In this document: in pieces, positions 25,610 through 34,400 of the stretch | Layout of the letters: each line of letters starts with the position of its first letter | How positions within the stretch are numbered: position 1 is the first letter of the stretch | From: an uncultured Clostridia bacterium | GTDB lineage: Bacteria > Bacillota > Clostridia > Christensenellales > UBA1242 | Assembly: GCA_934754355.1 (NCBI GenBank) | Contig: CAKVID010000007.1 | Coordinates: 1 to 43,767, forward strand | Direction: 5' to 3' | Length of the DNA: 43,767 bases | Program-made: the position numbers and the translations under genes | The notes under the pieces: generated by a model | Databases searched by the model: none | The model's input: the letters and a program-made list of their open reading frames with translations, nothing else | What the model was told of the DNA's origin: nothing

Positions 25610-26724
25610 TGAAATGCAAAGTAAGTAACTTGTGTGGCGGTTGTGTTATTGACCAAATGAGTTACGAAGAAACAATCGCAGAGAAACAGAAGTATTTGGA
25701 TAATCTATTTAAAGATATTTGTAGTACTCAGAATATAGTTACTAATTACTATCCTTATAAATATAGAAATAAATTACAACTAGCTTTTACACAACTTAAA
25801 GGTAAAACTATAATGGGTTTCTTTGAGGAAGGTAGTACTAGAGTTACAGATATTGACGGTTGTATTCTTAATGGAGATTGGTCTTATACGCTAATTGTAA
25901 TACTTAGAGAATATATATCTAGATTTAAGATAAGAGGTTATCACGAAGGTCAAGGGGTTCTTAGATACGCTCATGCTAGATGTGTAAATAATTGTTTGCA
26001 ACTCACTCTTTGTGTGATTACAGATAACTTCCCCGGTAGAATGTGGCTTTATGATAAACTTAGCGAGAAATTCAATAAAGTTTCTTTCTATCTAAATATT
26101 AATAGAAGAACAGATAGAGCAGTTTTTGATAAAGTCTTTAAATTTGTTGCGGGAGAGAAATATTTAACTTTCAATTTCTGCGGTGTAGATGTAAGCCTAG
26201 AGCCCTCATCATTCTTGCAAGTAAATCTAAACATTGCAGAGAAAATGTATAAGAAAGCATTAGAACTCTTGAGAATAGACAATAATACTAATGTACTAGA
26301 TTTGTATTGTGGTATTGGTATTACATCTATAATGTTTGGTAAAGTAGCAAATAGTGTTGTTGCTGTAGAAGAAAATCCTAAGGCTATAAGTAATGCTGTA
26401 CATATGGCAAAAAATAATAATGTAGGCAATATTAAATTTATTGCAGATAAATGTGAAAATGCGGTAAATAATCTCAAAGGCGATAATCTGGTATGTTTTG
26501 TAGACCCCGCTAGAAATGGCATGGAAAGTAGTCTAATTAAACATTTGAAAACACTAAATATTAAAACGATTGTCTATATGAGTTGTAACCCAAAGAGTGC
26601 ATTGCGTGACATTAAACAATTAATTTCTGACAATAAATATAAAGTTACTGACATTATTGGGTATGATATGTTTTCATACACAAAACACATCGAAACGCTT
26701 GTTTGCTTGCAAAGACAAGGTTGA
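25609..26724 (+). CDS. 23S rRNA uracil-5 methyltransferase, RlmCD/RumA type
   Basis: 371 residues from the ATG at 25609, nine bases after AGGAGG; the ATG at 25603 lies too close to that site. The N-terminal Fe-S cysteines C3, C9 and C12 (CKVSNLCGGC) and a fourth in DGCILNG are present, but the TRAM domain of larger relatives is absent. The SAM-binding block is VLDLYCGIGITSI, followed by FVDPARNGM, and the catalytic Cys is in VYMSCNPKSALRD. It methylates C5 of uridines in 23S rRNA. The C-terminus (HIETLVCLQRQG) falls in a 29-bp direct repeat that recurs 110 bp downstream. Confidence 0.92.
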   Translation: MKCKVSNLCGGCVIDQMSYEETIAEKQKYLDNLFKDICSTQNIVTNYYPYKYRNKLQLAFTQLKGKTIMGFFEEGSTRVTDIDGCILNGDWSYTLIVILREYISRFKIRGYHEGQGVLRYAHARCVNNCLQLTLCVITDNFPGRMWLYDKLSEKFNKVSFYLNINRRTDRAVFDKVFKFVAGEKYLTFNFCGVDVSLEPSSFLQVNLNIAEKMYKKALELLRIDNNTNVLDLYCGIGITSIMFGKVANSVVAVEENPKAISNAVHMAKNNNVGNIKFIADKCENAVNNLKGDNLVCFVDPARNGMESSLIKHLKTLNIKTIVYMSCNPKSALRDIKQLISDNKYKVTDIIGYDMFSYTKHIETLVCLQRQG

Positions 26725-26841
26725 AGATGTGTTTTGTGATCGCCCTCGGCGTGAGAGGATACATATCCTCGAGGGACGCAGGGGGATATGTTTGTAAATA
26801 GAAGTAGAGACATTGCTTGCAAAGACAAGGTTGAGGATGTG
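26703..26841. repeat. 29-bp direct repeat around a G+C-rich palindrome
   Basis: The sequence beginning TTGCTTGCAAAGACAAGG occurs at 26703-26731 and at 26813-26841 with a single A/G difference, exactly 110 bp apart. Between the copies lies a G+C-rich hairpin: CCCTCG (26743-26748) pairs with CGAGGG (26769-26774) and, inside it, GAGGATA with TATCCTC. The first copy encodes the end of the methyltransferase. The arrangement looks like a small inserted element that duplicated or captured its flank; it is not a recognised insertion sequence. Confidence 0.6.
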
Positions 26842-26880
26842 GCTTTTGACTTAAATACTTTATATAAGGATAATAAAATT

Positions 26881-27054
26881 ATGAACGAAAGAGACTTGAT
26901 GAAATTAGCCGAGAGTATGGAAGAATTTTCTATCAGTGATTTTACTGTAGAAGAATTGCAGAAATTAAAAGGCGAGAATTCTAATTTCAAAGATAAATAC
27001 TTTGACTATTATGATGATGTGAAAGATAGAACAAGGAAGAAACAAGACTGGTAA
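26881..27054 (+). CDS. Small acidic protein upstream of uvrC
   Basis: 57 residues from MNERDLMKLAESME, a charged helical protein (EEFSISDFTVEELQKLK, then a basic tail DRTRKKQDW). An upstream ATG at 26788 would add 31 residues, but those are encoded by the repeat element and are probably not native; AAGGATAA before 26881 supports the shorter form. No family is recognised. It ends three bases before uvrC, so it is co-transcribed and may be translationally linked. Confidence 0.55.
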   Translation: MNERDLMKLAESMEEFSISDFTVEELQKLKGENSNFKDKYFDYYDDVKDRTRKKQDW

Positions 27055-27057
27055 AAT

Positions 27058-28872
27058 ATGAATGAACAAATAATGAGTAGAATAAAAGAGAAGGTACATG
27101 CCCTGCCCGGTCTGCCAGGTGTATATAAGATGCTAGATATGTATGGCAATATTATATATATTGGCAAGGCAAAGAATTTAAAAAATAGAGTGTCTTCTTA
27201 TTTTCTAAATACGCAGAAATTGCCTAAGGTGCAAACGATGGTGGATAATGTATATGATTTTGAATACATTATCACTTTATCCGAACTCGAAGCGCTTAAT
27301 CTAGAAAGTAATCTTATTCATAAACATCAGCCATTCTATAATATTCTTCTTAAAGATGGCAAGGCTTTCCCTTATATCAAAATAGATATCAAATCAGATT
27401 ATCCACAAGTGCTAGTTACAAGGAAAATCAAAAATGATGGAGCGTTGTACTTTGGTCCATACTTTAATAGAATTAATGCAAATACTCTATACAAGATAAT
27501 AAATAATACTTTTAAATTAAGAGACTGTTCACTTAATCTTAGTAGGCCGCAAAAGAGAGAATGTTTAAATTATCACATTCATACTTGCTTAGCCCCTTGT
27601 ACTAATAGATGCACCAAAGAAGAATATAGAGAAGAAGTAAATAGGGTTATTAATTTTCTGAAAGGTAATCTAATTGAAGCCAAAGAAATACTAACAACTA
27701 AGATGCAGACATATGCCGAAATGGAAATGTTTGAGAAAGCAATAGAACTAAGAGAGAGCATTAAGTCTATAGATAATATTGATGCTTGTAATGTAACGGG
27801 ACTTAATAAAGAATGTGACTTGGATATATTTGGCTTTGCAGAGAATGGTAATTCGGCGGTTGTGTCAGTTGCGTGTATTAGAGGAACCAAGATGATAGGT
27901 CTTACTAATTATAATGTAATTGATGCAAGTATAGATAAGCACGATATCTTGGTCAATTTCATCACGCAATATTATATGTCAAATAAAATTGTGCCCAAAG
28001 GCGTGGTGCTGGAGGAAATTGATGAAGAATTAAATACTTGGCTAAGTAAATTCGCTGGCAAGAAAATTGCAGTATATTCTGGTGCAAGAGGAATATATAA
28101 TAGGCTTGTTAAAATGGCTAACGATAATGCTAGCGAGTATTTATCCAAATCAATTGAGAAAGATAAACTCTACGAATTGAAAACAATGGGTGCTATTAAT
28201 ACTTTGCAGAAAGTATGCGGACTTACTTGTTTGCCAAAGAGAATAGAAGGTTATGATATAAGTAACTTAGGTGGAACAAATACAGTTGCAAGCATGGTTG
28301 TATTTATTAATGGTGTGCCTGCCAAGAAAATGTATAGGAAATTTAAAATTGATATCTCGGGTCAGAATGACTTTAGAAATATGCACGATGTACTTACTAG
28401 AAGAATTCAAGAATTGCACAAGGCGAGTGATGTTAGTTTTGCAGAACGCCCCGATTTAATCCTAATTGATGGTGGCATTATCCAATTAACCTTTGCAAAA
28501 AATGCAATTTCAGAGTGTGGGGAAGATATTGATATGATATCCCTTGCCAAGAGAGAAGAAGAGATTTATCTGGTCGATGGCAATAAAGTAATACTTTCCA
28601 AAGATAACTTTGCACTAAAACTTCTTCAAAATGTGAGAGACGAAAGCCATAGATTTGCTATAACCTTTCAGAAATCGCTAAGGCGTAAAGATGCTGTTAC
28701 TTCTGAACTAACCAAAATAGACTTGATAGGAAGTAAGAAAGTTAATATTCTATTTGACCGCTTCAAATCAATAGATAATATCAAGAATGCAACTATACAA
28801 GAATTGTCTCAAACTCCGGGTATTGGAGATGTGCTTGCATCTAATATTTATAACTATTTTCATAAAAATTAA
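27058..28872 (+). CDS. uvrC: Excinuclease ABC subunit C
   Basis: 604 residues, full length. It cuts the damaged strand on both sides of a lesion after UvrA and UvrB have marked it. Domains in order: GIY-YIG nuclease (about 13-95; LPGVYKM...NIIYIGKAKNLKNR, with the metal-site Glu in ELEALNLESNLI); the Cys-containing segment TCLAPCTNRC; a UVR motif for UvrB contact (about 205-235; AEMEMFEKAIELRESI); the RNase H-like C-terminal nuclease with GYDISNLGG and LILIDGG; and helix-hairpin-helix repeats at the end (TPGIGDVLASNIYNYF). uvrA and uvrB are not in the window. Confidence 0.97.
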   Translation: MNEQIMSRIKEKVHALPGLPGVYKMLDMYGNIIYIGKAKNLKNRVSSYFLNTQKLPKVQTMVDNVYDFEYIITLSELEALNLESNLIHKHQPFYNILLKDGKAFPYIKIDIKSDYPQVLVTRKIKNDGALYFGPYFNRINANTLYKIINNTFKLRDCSLNLSRPQKRECLNYHIHTCLAPCTNRCTKEEYREEVNRVINFLKGNLIEAKEILTTKMQTYAEMEMFEKAIELRESIKSIDNIDACNVTGLNKECDLDIFGFAENGNSAVVSVACIRGTKMIGLTNYNVIDASIDKHDILVNFITQYYMSNKIVPKGVVLEEIDEELNTWLSKFAGKKIAVYSGARGIYNRLVKMANDNASEYLSKSIEKDKLYELKTMGAINTLQKVCGLTCLPKRIEGYDISNLGGTNTVASMVVFINGVPAKKMYRKFKIDISGQNDFRNMHDVLTRRIQELHKASDVSFAERPDLILIDGGIIQLTFAKNAISECGEDIDMISLAKREEEIYLVDGNKVILSKDNFALKLLQNVRDESHRFAITFQKSLRRKDAVTSELTKIDLIGSKKVNILFDRFKSIDNIKNATIQELSQTPGIGDVLASNIYNYFHKN

Positions 28873-28908
28873 CCTTGTATTTTTTCGGGTCTTTCTTTGT
28901 GCTTGCTA

Positions 28909-28937
28909 TTGAATTGCTATTCTCTATGTGATATAAT
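28909..28937 (+). promoter_or_regulatory. Promoter of the PHP-domain gene
   Basis: TTGAAT at 28909-28914, a 17-bp spacer and TATAAT at 28932-28937 with an extended TGa at 28929-28931. Confidence 0.8.
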
Positions 28938-28971
28938 ATTATAAGTAAAATTATTTTATGGGGTAATAATT

Positions 28972-30114
28972 ATGGGGAAAAATAATAGTGCATTGTCTGA
29001 AGTACATTGCCATACCAAATTCTCTACAGATGGAGAATGTGACTTTGAAGAATTATTAGATAGAGCAGAACGCATGAAGTTGGAATATTTCTCAACTACC
29101 GACCACAATAATATGGAGTATATTCGTAAATATCTAGAGTCCAAAGGTCTTAATCCTTTGCTTGCTTATCACAAAATGAAAAATACTAAGTATATTCCGG
29201 GTGTTGAAGTTACTTGTAGAATTAATCACTCCGACGGATTGAATAGAAAGGGTAATCCTTCCAAAATCCACATGCTTGTATACTCTCCAATACTACAAAA
29301 AGATAATTTATTCAATAGGCTTATGCAAATAAAACACACTAACGATATATCTTATGATTATGGCGTTTTGATTGAAATAGCAAAACTCAAAAGTGTGGCA
29401 CTAGATGAAAATCAAGTAAGAGAATATGTAAGGAACAAAAGGCAAATAGTTCCGGGATATTCTTCAATAGATAAGAGGGATATTTATAATTTCTTTGAGC
29501 AGTATTATCCAGGGTTGTTTTCCAGCCCAGAAGAGGCAGCAAATCTCTGCCAAGAGATAAGGGAATCGGCTAGACTTAATCTTGATGCTCTTTATACAAT
29601 TCAGGCTGCTCACGAAGCGGGTGGGCTATGTGTTCTTGCTCACCCAGAGAAAAATTTTGAGAGAATGCGTCACCCCGAGCATGCACTTGCTACTTTATTC
29701 GATTATGGTCTTGATGGTGTAGAAACTAGATGCCTAGGAATGAAGAAGAAAGGAATGGAGATAGTAAATAGAGTGTGTAGTAGACATAAATTCCTAAATA
29801 AAGTTGTATTTACTGGTGGTTCAGATTTCCATGAAAAGAATGAATTTAGGGATTTGGCTCAATACAAAGATTGGGACGATGATACAATAACTTATATCAA
29901 ATCTAAACATATGCCTGTATTTATAGATGAAGTAGAGATGCTAAATAAGGTAAGAAAACAAGGAGAACTAACTCATAGAATATATAGAGCAGTATCCCTA
30001 AAGAAATTAGAAAAACAATACTCCCAAATGGAAGCGTTTGTTAATGAAAATAAATTCTGGCAAGGACAATATCCCATCTTCGATAATAGTGACTTTGATT
30101 TGAATATGGATTAA
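28972..30114 (+). CDS. PHP-domain metal-dependent phosphoesterase
   Basis: 380 residues, soluble. The PHP motifs are in order: EVHCHTKFSTDG (about 10-21), TTDHNN (about 42-47), a VEVTC strand, LAHPEKN (about 222) and GGSDFHEKNE (about 285), supplying the His/Asp ligands of a two- or three-metal centre. Related proteins hydrolyse nucleotide or sugar phosphates or act as polymerase-associated nucleases; the substrate is unknown here. A central insertion (about 95-190) that includes a helical region and the sequence QIVPGYSSIDKRD resembles that of other clostridial stand-alone PHP proteins. The ribosome binding site is poor (GGGGTAATAATT). It probably forms a transcript with the broken HAD gene. 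Confidence 0.85.
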   Translation: MGKNNSALSEVHCHTKFSTDGECDFEELLDRAERMKLEYFSTTDHNNMEYIRKYLESKGLNPLLAYHKMKNTKYIPGVEVTCRINHSDGLNRKGNPSKIHMLVYSPILQKDNLFNRLMQIKHTNDISYDYGVLIEIAKLKSVALDENQVREYVRNKRQIVPGYSSIDKRDIYNFFEQYYPGLFSSPEEAANLCQEIRESARLNLDALYTIQAAHEAGGLCVLAHPEKNFERMRHPEHALATLFDYGLDGVETRCLGMKKKGMEIVNRVCSRHKFLNKVVFTGGSDFHEKNEFRDLAQYKDWDDDTITYIKSKHMPVFIDEVEMLNKVRKQGELTHRIYRAVSLKKLEKQYSQMEAFVNENKFWQGQYPIFDNSDFDLNMD

Positions 30115-30144
30115 TTGCTGTATGACTATAACTAAGAGGAGAAA

Positions 30145-30324
30145 ATGTTAAAAGCGGCAATATTTGATTTAGATGGAACTTTGCTTCCAATGAATGAAGA
30201 TGAATTTACGAAAGGTTATTTTTCGCTTTTGTGCAAAAAACTTTCCAAATTTGGGTATGACCCAAATGAACTAATAAATACCGTTTGGCAAGGAACAAAG
30301 TCTATGATTAACCACGCTTATTAA
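30145..30324 (+). pseudogene. Truncated HAD-family hydrolase
   Basis: A good ribosome binding site (AGGAG) and 59 codons: MLKAAIFDLDGTLLP carries the HAD motif I nucleophile (DLDGT), and the frame continues as a normal HAD cap start (FGYDPNELINTVWQGTKSMI) before a stop at TAA 30322-30324. HAD hydrolases of this type run to about 220 residues, and motifs II to IV are missing. The bases after the stop (reading FAGKTYTYDVKR in the frame +1 codon on) may be the last remnant of the C-terminus, which would mean an internal deletion. Its codon use resembles the ATPase gene more than its neighbours. Confidence 0.8.
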
Positions 30325-30365
30325 GTTTGCTGGGAAGACTTATACTTACGATGTGAAAAGGCAAA

Positions 30366-30410
30366 AGAAAAACTGTAAAGATTTAATCTAAAATCTTTAC
30401 AGTTTTTTTG
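30366..30410 (+). terminator. Strong intrinsic terminator after the HAD remnant
   Basis: A perfect 17-bp stem (30368-30384 with 30391-30407), a 6-base loop and a T-run. Confidence 0.92.
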
Positions 30411-30616
30411 TGAGTATAATGTTATTGTAATAACTTTTAGTTACTTCTAATTATTATTTTGTTTACTGATAATTATTAAGTTTGTTATATTATTATTGAT
30501 GCAATGACAACTGCCAAAATAATGTCCGAATGATTAAGCGTATTAAGGCAAGACTGTTTTTCATTTGAAACTCAAATTTTTTATTTTTAATATTTTTAAA
30601 AAACTTTATTTATATT

Positions 30617-31189
30617 CTATTTCAATTTACACCACAATATTATACATGCTTGCATAGGTATGCCAAGTAAAAATATTAGCCAAATATTAAGTGATAAGAA
30701 CTGTATATAGAAGCAAGTAAGTAGTGACCAAATAAATGCTGTTCGTGTAATAATTGAGTAAATTTTCTTGCCCCAAATACAATTAAAAACATCTGCAGTA
30801 ACTGCTGTTACTGGCACTGCCCACAAAAATATTATCCAAGGCGAACTTCCCCATTGTAAACCTGAATACACATAAATGCAAGTAGAAAGTAACCACACAA
30901 AAGATATTGCAAGAAGCATAATAGTTACTCTATTACCAATGGTCGCATGGCTTACAATTGCTTTCTTCTTTGATGTATTGTCTGTACTAACTAGATAAGT
31001 AAGATCTACGCCAAACAATTCGCATAGTTCGCACAAAACTTCAATAGAAGGCATTGTGTCGCCTCTCTCCCATCTGGAAATTGCTTTGTCTGAATAGTGT
31101 AATTTTTCTGCAAGTTCAGATTGGGTCATTTTCTTTTCTTTTCTTAGTTCGCTTATATTGCTAGCAATTACTTTTCTATAATCTTCCAT
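30617..31189 (-). CDS. XRE-family regulator with four membrane helices
   Basis: 190 residues from the ATG at 31189, which has GGAGA eight bases upstream. A helix-turn-helix of the Cro/C1 type fills residues ~5-60 (TQSELAEKLHYSDKAISRWERGDTMPS). After a short linker come four hydrophobic helices, about 88-110, 117-139, 143-163 and 165-187. HTH plus membrane proteins of this layout are common in Bacillota and probably sense an envelope or small-molecule signal and hold the DNA-binding domain at the membrane. It is alone and divergent from the surface-protein operon, which makes that operon a possible target, unproven. Confidence 0.88.
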   Translation of the reverse strand: MEDYRKVIASNISELRKEKKMTQSELAEKLHYSDKAISRWERGDTMPSIEVLCELCELFGVDLTYLVSTDNTSKKKAIVSHATIGNRVTIMLLAISFVWLLSTCIYVYSGLQWGSSPWIIFLWAVPVTAVTADVFNCIWGKKIYSIITRTAFIWSLLTCFYIQFLSLNIWLIFLLGIPMQACIILWCKLK

Positions 31190-31254
31190 AAGTTTATCTC
31201 CACTTACCACGATTATAACACAATAACAAATATATATCAATGATTTTAACGCAC

Positions 31255-31320
31255 TAAATTCTCACATTCTACAGAAGTGAGAGTGGCGTCACTGGTATAC
31301 TCCGAGTAGAATTGTTCTCT
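31255..31320. other. Structured intergenic island
   Basis: Nested inverted repeats are packed in 66 bases: TTCTCAC/GTGAGAG, ATTCTAC (31266-31272)/GTAGAAT (about 31304-31310), AGTG-gcgt-CACT, and TGAGAG/CTCTCA. These pairings compete with each other, as in an RNA switch, and the G+C content is above its surroundings. It lies between the divergent regulator and the surface-protein promoter, transcribed on neither known leader. The nature is unknown. Confidence 0.4.
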
Positions 31321-31344
31321 CAGAAAATGGTTCAAAAAATTATA

Positions 31345-31373
31345 TTGCAATTTTAAAAAAATTCTAGTATAAT
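31345..31373 (+). promoter_or_regulatory. Promoter of the giant surface-protein operon
   Basis: TTGCAA at 31345-31350, exactly 17 bp, then TATAAT at 31368-31373. Transcription would begin near 31380. Confidence 0.85.
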
Positions 31374-31387
31374 TTACTATGTAAATT

Positions 31388-31430
31388 AATTTTACAAGAT
31401 TTCGCAAAACTTGAGTGTGCTTGTAAAATT
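31388..31430 (+). promoter_or_regulatory. Leader hairpin before the lipoprotein gene
   Basis: AATTTTACAAG (31388-31398) and CTTGTAAAATT (31420-31430) form a perfect 11-bp stem with a 21-base loop in the 5' leader, ending eight bases before the ribosome binding site. It has no T-run, so it is more likely an mRNA stabiliser or a protein- or translation-control element than an attenuator. Confidence 0.5.
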
Positions 31431-31448
31431 TTAATACCAGGAGAAGAT

Positions 31449-34400
31449 ATGTCAAAAAAGAATTGGTGGCAAATTTTATATGTATTGATGGTGTCAGTCT
31501 TGCTTAGCGGTTGTTCACTGCTAGAAGGATTGCTTTTTGCCAAAACTAGTGTTCCAGAATTTTCATTCAGTGGATATGTTTATGCCGATGGCAAAGCGCT
31601 GGAAGGAGCAACCGTTGATTGTGGTATTAGTTCTACTGAGACTAATGAAAGTGGTTACTTCAAATTTACTGGGATTAACAAAGTAGTTCAAGTCACTGCT
31701 AGCAAAGAGGGTTATTTATTTGGGGCAGACTTGGTATTTGTTAGTAGTATTTCATCTGATGTTAATTTCAGAGGTTACAAACTTTTTGATAAATCTGGTG
31801 TGGTAAAAAATAACAATGTTGTTGTCTCTGGCGTAGATATTACAGCCACTAGTGAGAACGGAGAATTCAAAACGAAGTCAAATGACTATGGAGAATTCTA
31901 TCTTCCTAATCTTGCTGGTCAGGTTAAGGTTACAGCCGAGAAGAGTGGATTTAATTTCTTCAAACAATCATTTACAATTGACAAAGAAGATGGGGTTACA
32001 ATATCTGGTATTACAGATATTTCTGGCAAAATAAATATTGATACCAAAGATGCAAGTCCAAGTGATTTCACTCTAAAAGTTAATGGGCTAAAAACAAAGA
32101 TTGAAGATGACTTTACTTTCGTGGCTTCTAGTGTAGAACCGGGCTCAACTATTTCTCTTGCTTGTGATGATTATTATATATCTAATGCAAATAGAATACT
32201 TGATAGCGAATTACAAAAAATTATTTTCGATTGTAAGAAATATTACGATTTAACTGGAAGTGTTTATTGTGGCAATACTAAATTAAGTGGTGTTGTAATT
32301 AAATGTGGCAACAAAGAAGTTAGGTCGTCAGACGGAACTTTCACATTTACAAAATTATATGGTGAGCATAATATCTCTGCTACTAGTGATGGATATACTA
32401 TTGCTAATGTAACTGCAAGTGTTAGCAATAATAACATTCGATTATCTGCTACAACCAAGGTAAGTGGAAGAGTTAATCTAGATATTGGTCAGAATACAAG
32501 TGAAGTTACTCTTACTTGCAATGGCAATAATATTATTATGGATAATATGGGTAGATTTGCTCTAAATGATATTAAGTTTGGAGATAAAGTACTAGTATCT
32601 AGCGAAAGTTACTTCTGCCCGCAAGAGATAGAAATAAATAATAGAGAAAACATTGTAATTGATTGCAAAAAATATTACGACTTAGATTTGTGTGTGTTTG
32701 CCGATAGCGAAGGTCTTGATGATGTAAGTGTAGTAATTGCAGACAAGCAATTAAAGACTAATTCAGAAGGTATACTTCAAATAACTAATATGTATGGCGA
32801 CTATACTTTCCAAGTATCCAAAGATGGATATAAATTTAATAATTCATATTCTTGTAATTACTTCAGTAGAGAACTAGAAATTGTAGGTTACGAATTATAT
32901 AATGTTTTGGGAACTGTTAAATCGGGAGATATAGCACTTAATAATGCTAAAGTAACTTTCAATAATAGCACAATTGATGTACTAAGCGATGGAACTTTCC
33001 AACTAAATAATATCTATGGCAATCCTCAAATTACAATTACTTGCGATAATTACAATCCATTAACTATTACATTATCCAAAGATAATACAAGTGTGCTAGT
33101 GGGTCTTAGTTATAATATTAGTGGAGTTGTTAGTTGCGGAAGTAATCATATTGCAGATGTAATCGTAACTGCTAATGATATTACAACCAAGACTAATAGT
33201 CTAGGCAAATTTGAAATAACTAATTTGTATGGCGAAAATAATATTACTTACTTTAAAGAATGGTATACTTTTGATAATACTACAATCAGTCATAGTGATG
33301 AATTGAATATTTCTGGTACTTACTCTTTGCAAGGTGGTGTTAGCAAGAAAGGTGACAATGAAGAAATGGAAGTCTTGAATAACTTTAAAATTCTTCTTGT
33401 TAATAAAGATACTAATGAAACACTATCTACTTATACAGATGATAACGGATTTTATTCTTTCACTGGTCTTACTGGCGAATATGCGTTGTTATACGATATG
33501 GATAGCACTCTTGCACTTAAACCATCACACTATAATGTATTTACTGGAGGTAATTATGATTTCTCTAATAACGGTTATAGTTTTGGTGGCGTAATTACTT
33601 GTGGTAATACTCCACTGAGTGATGTGGTAGTAACTATTGGTAATGTTAAAACTACAACAAATAAAGATGGCGTATATTTCTTCGGTTTGGTAACCAAAGA
33701 AGGAACAATTACTCTTGAGAAAGAAGGGTATACATTTACTCCAGTTGGTCATAGTGGTAGAGTTAATGATAAATACGATGAAAAATTAGATATTAATTAC
33801 TCTGCTACTTATAAGGTAGATGGTGTGATTAAATCTGGTACATTTGGTATTGCAGGGGTTAGTGTAACAATCGGTACTGCCACAACTATTACAGATATCA
33901 ATGGCAAATTTAGTATTGATGGCTTAACAGATAGTAATAATATTACGCTTAGTCTTAATAATTATAAATTTAGTGGTGTTAGTGTAATCAACGGACACTC
34001 TAAACTTGAATACATCGCAACATTTGATGTTGTTGCAACTGTTGTATCGGGAGATATATTAATCTCTAATGCGGAGGTATTAGTAAATAATAAATTCACT
34101 AATTTATATTCAAATGAATTAGGAATTGCAAATATTCAAAATTTATCACTTGGAGACACTGTAACATTCAAACTTGATGGATTTAGTATTAATTCATATG
34201 TTCTAAATGAGTACACTGAGAGTATTAATTTAACTGCTACATACAGGGTTGCTGGTAGGGTTTCAAATTGTGGTATTCCTCTAAATGGAGTTAAAGTATC
34301 TATTCTTAATTTAGATAAATTTGTAATGACTAATGAGAATGGAAGTTTCGAGATAACAGATATTGCGGGTAATCAAACTCTAGTATTTGAACTTGCTGGA

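Noticed and set aside
26574..26990. Minus-strand 138-codon frame over the end of the methyltransferase and the repeat element
   Set aside because: It covers the SCNP catalytic motif region of the plus-strand gene and has no ribosome binding site; it is only open by chance.
30555..30590. Terminator after the XRE gene region (ATTTGA/TCAAAT with T-run)
   Set aside because: The stem is only six A+T-rich pairs and the T-run is on the plus strand, opposite to the XRE transcript.
31246..31455. 69-codon minus-strand frame between the regulator and the lipoprotein
   Set aside because: It has no ribosome binding site, overlaps the surface operon promoter and start, and is better explained as a structured noncoding island; its C-terminal phrase is kept as a note only.
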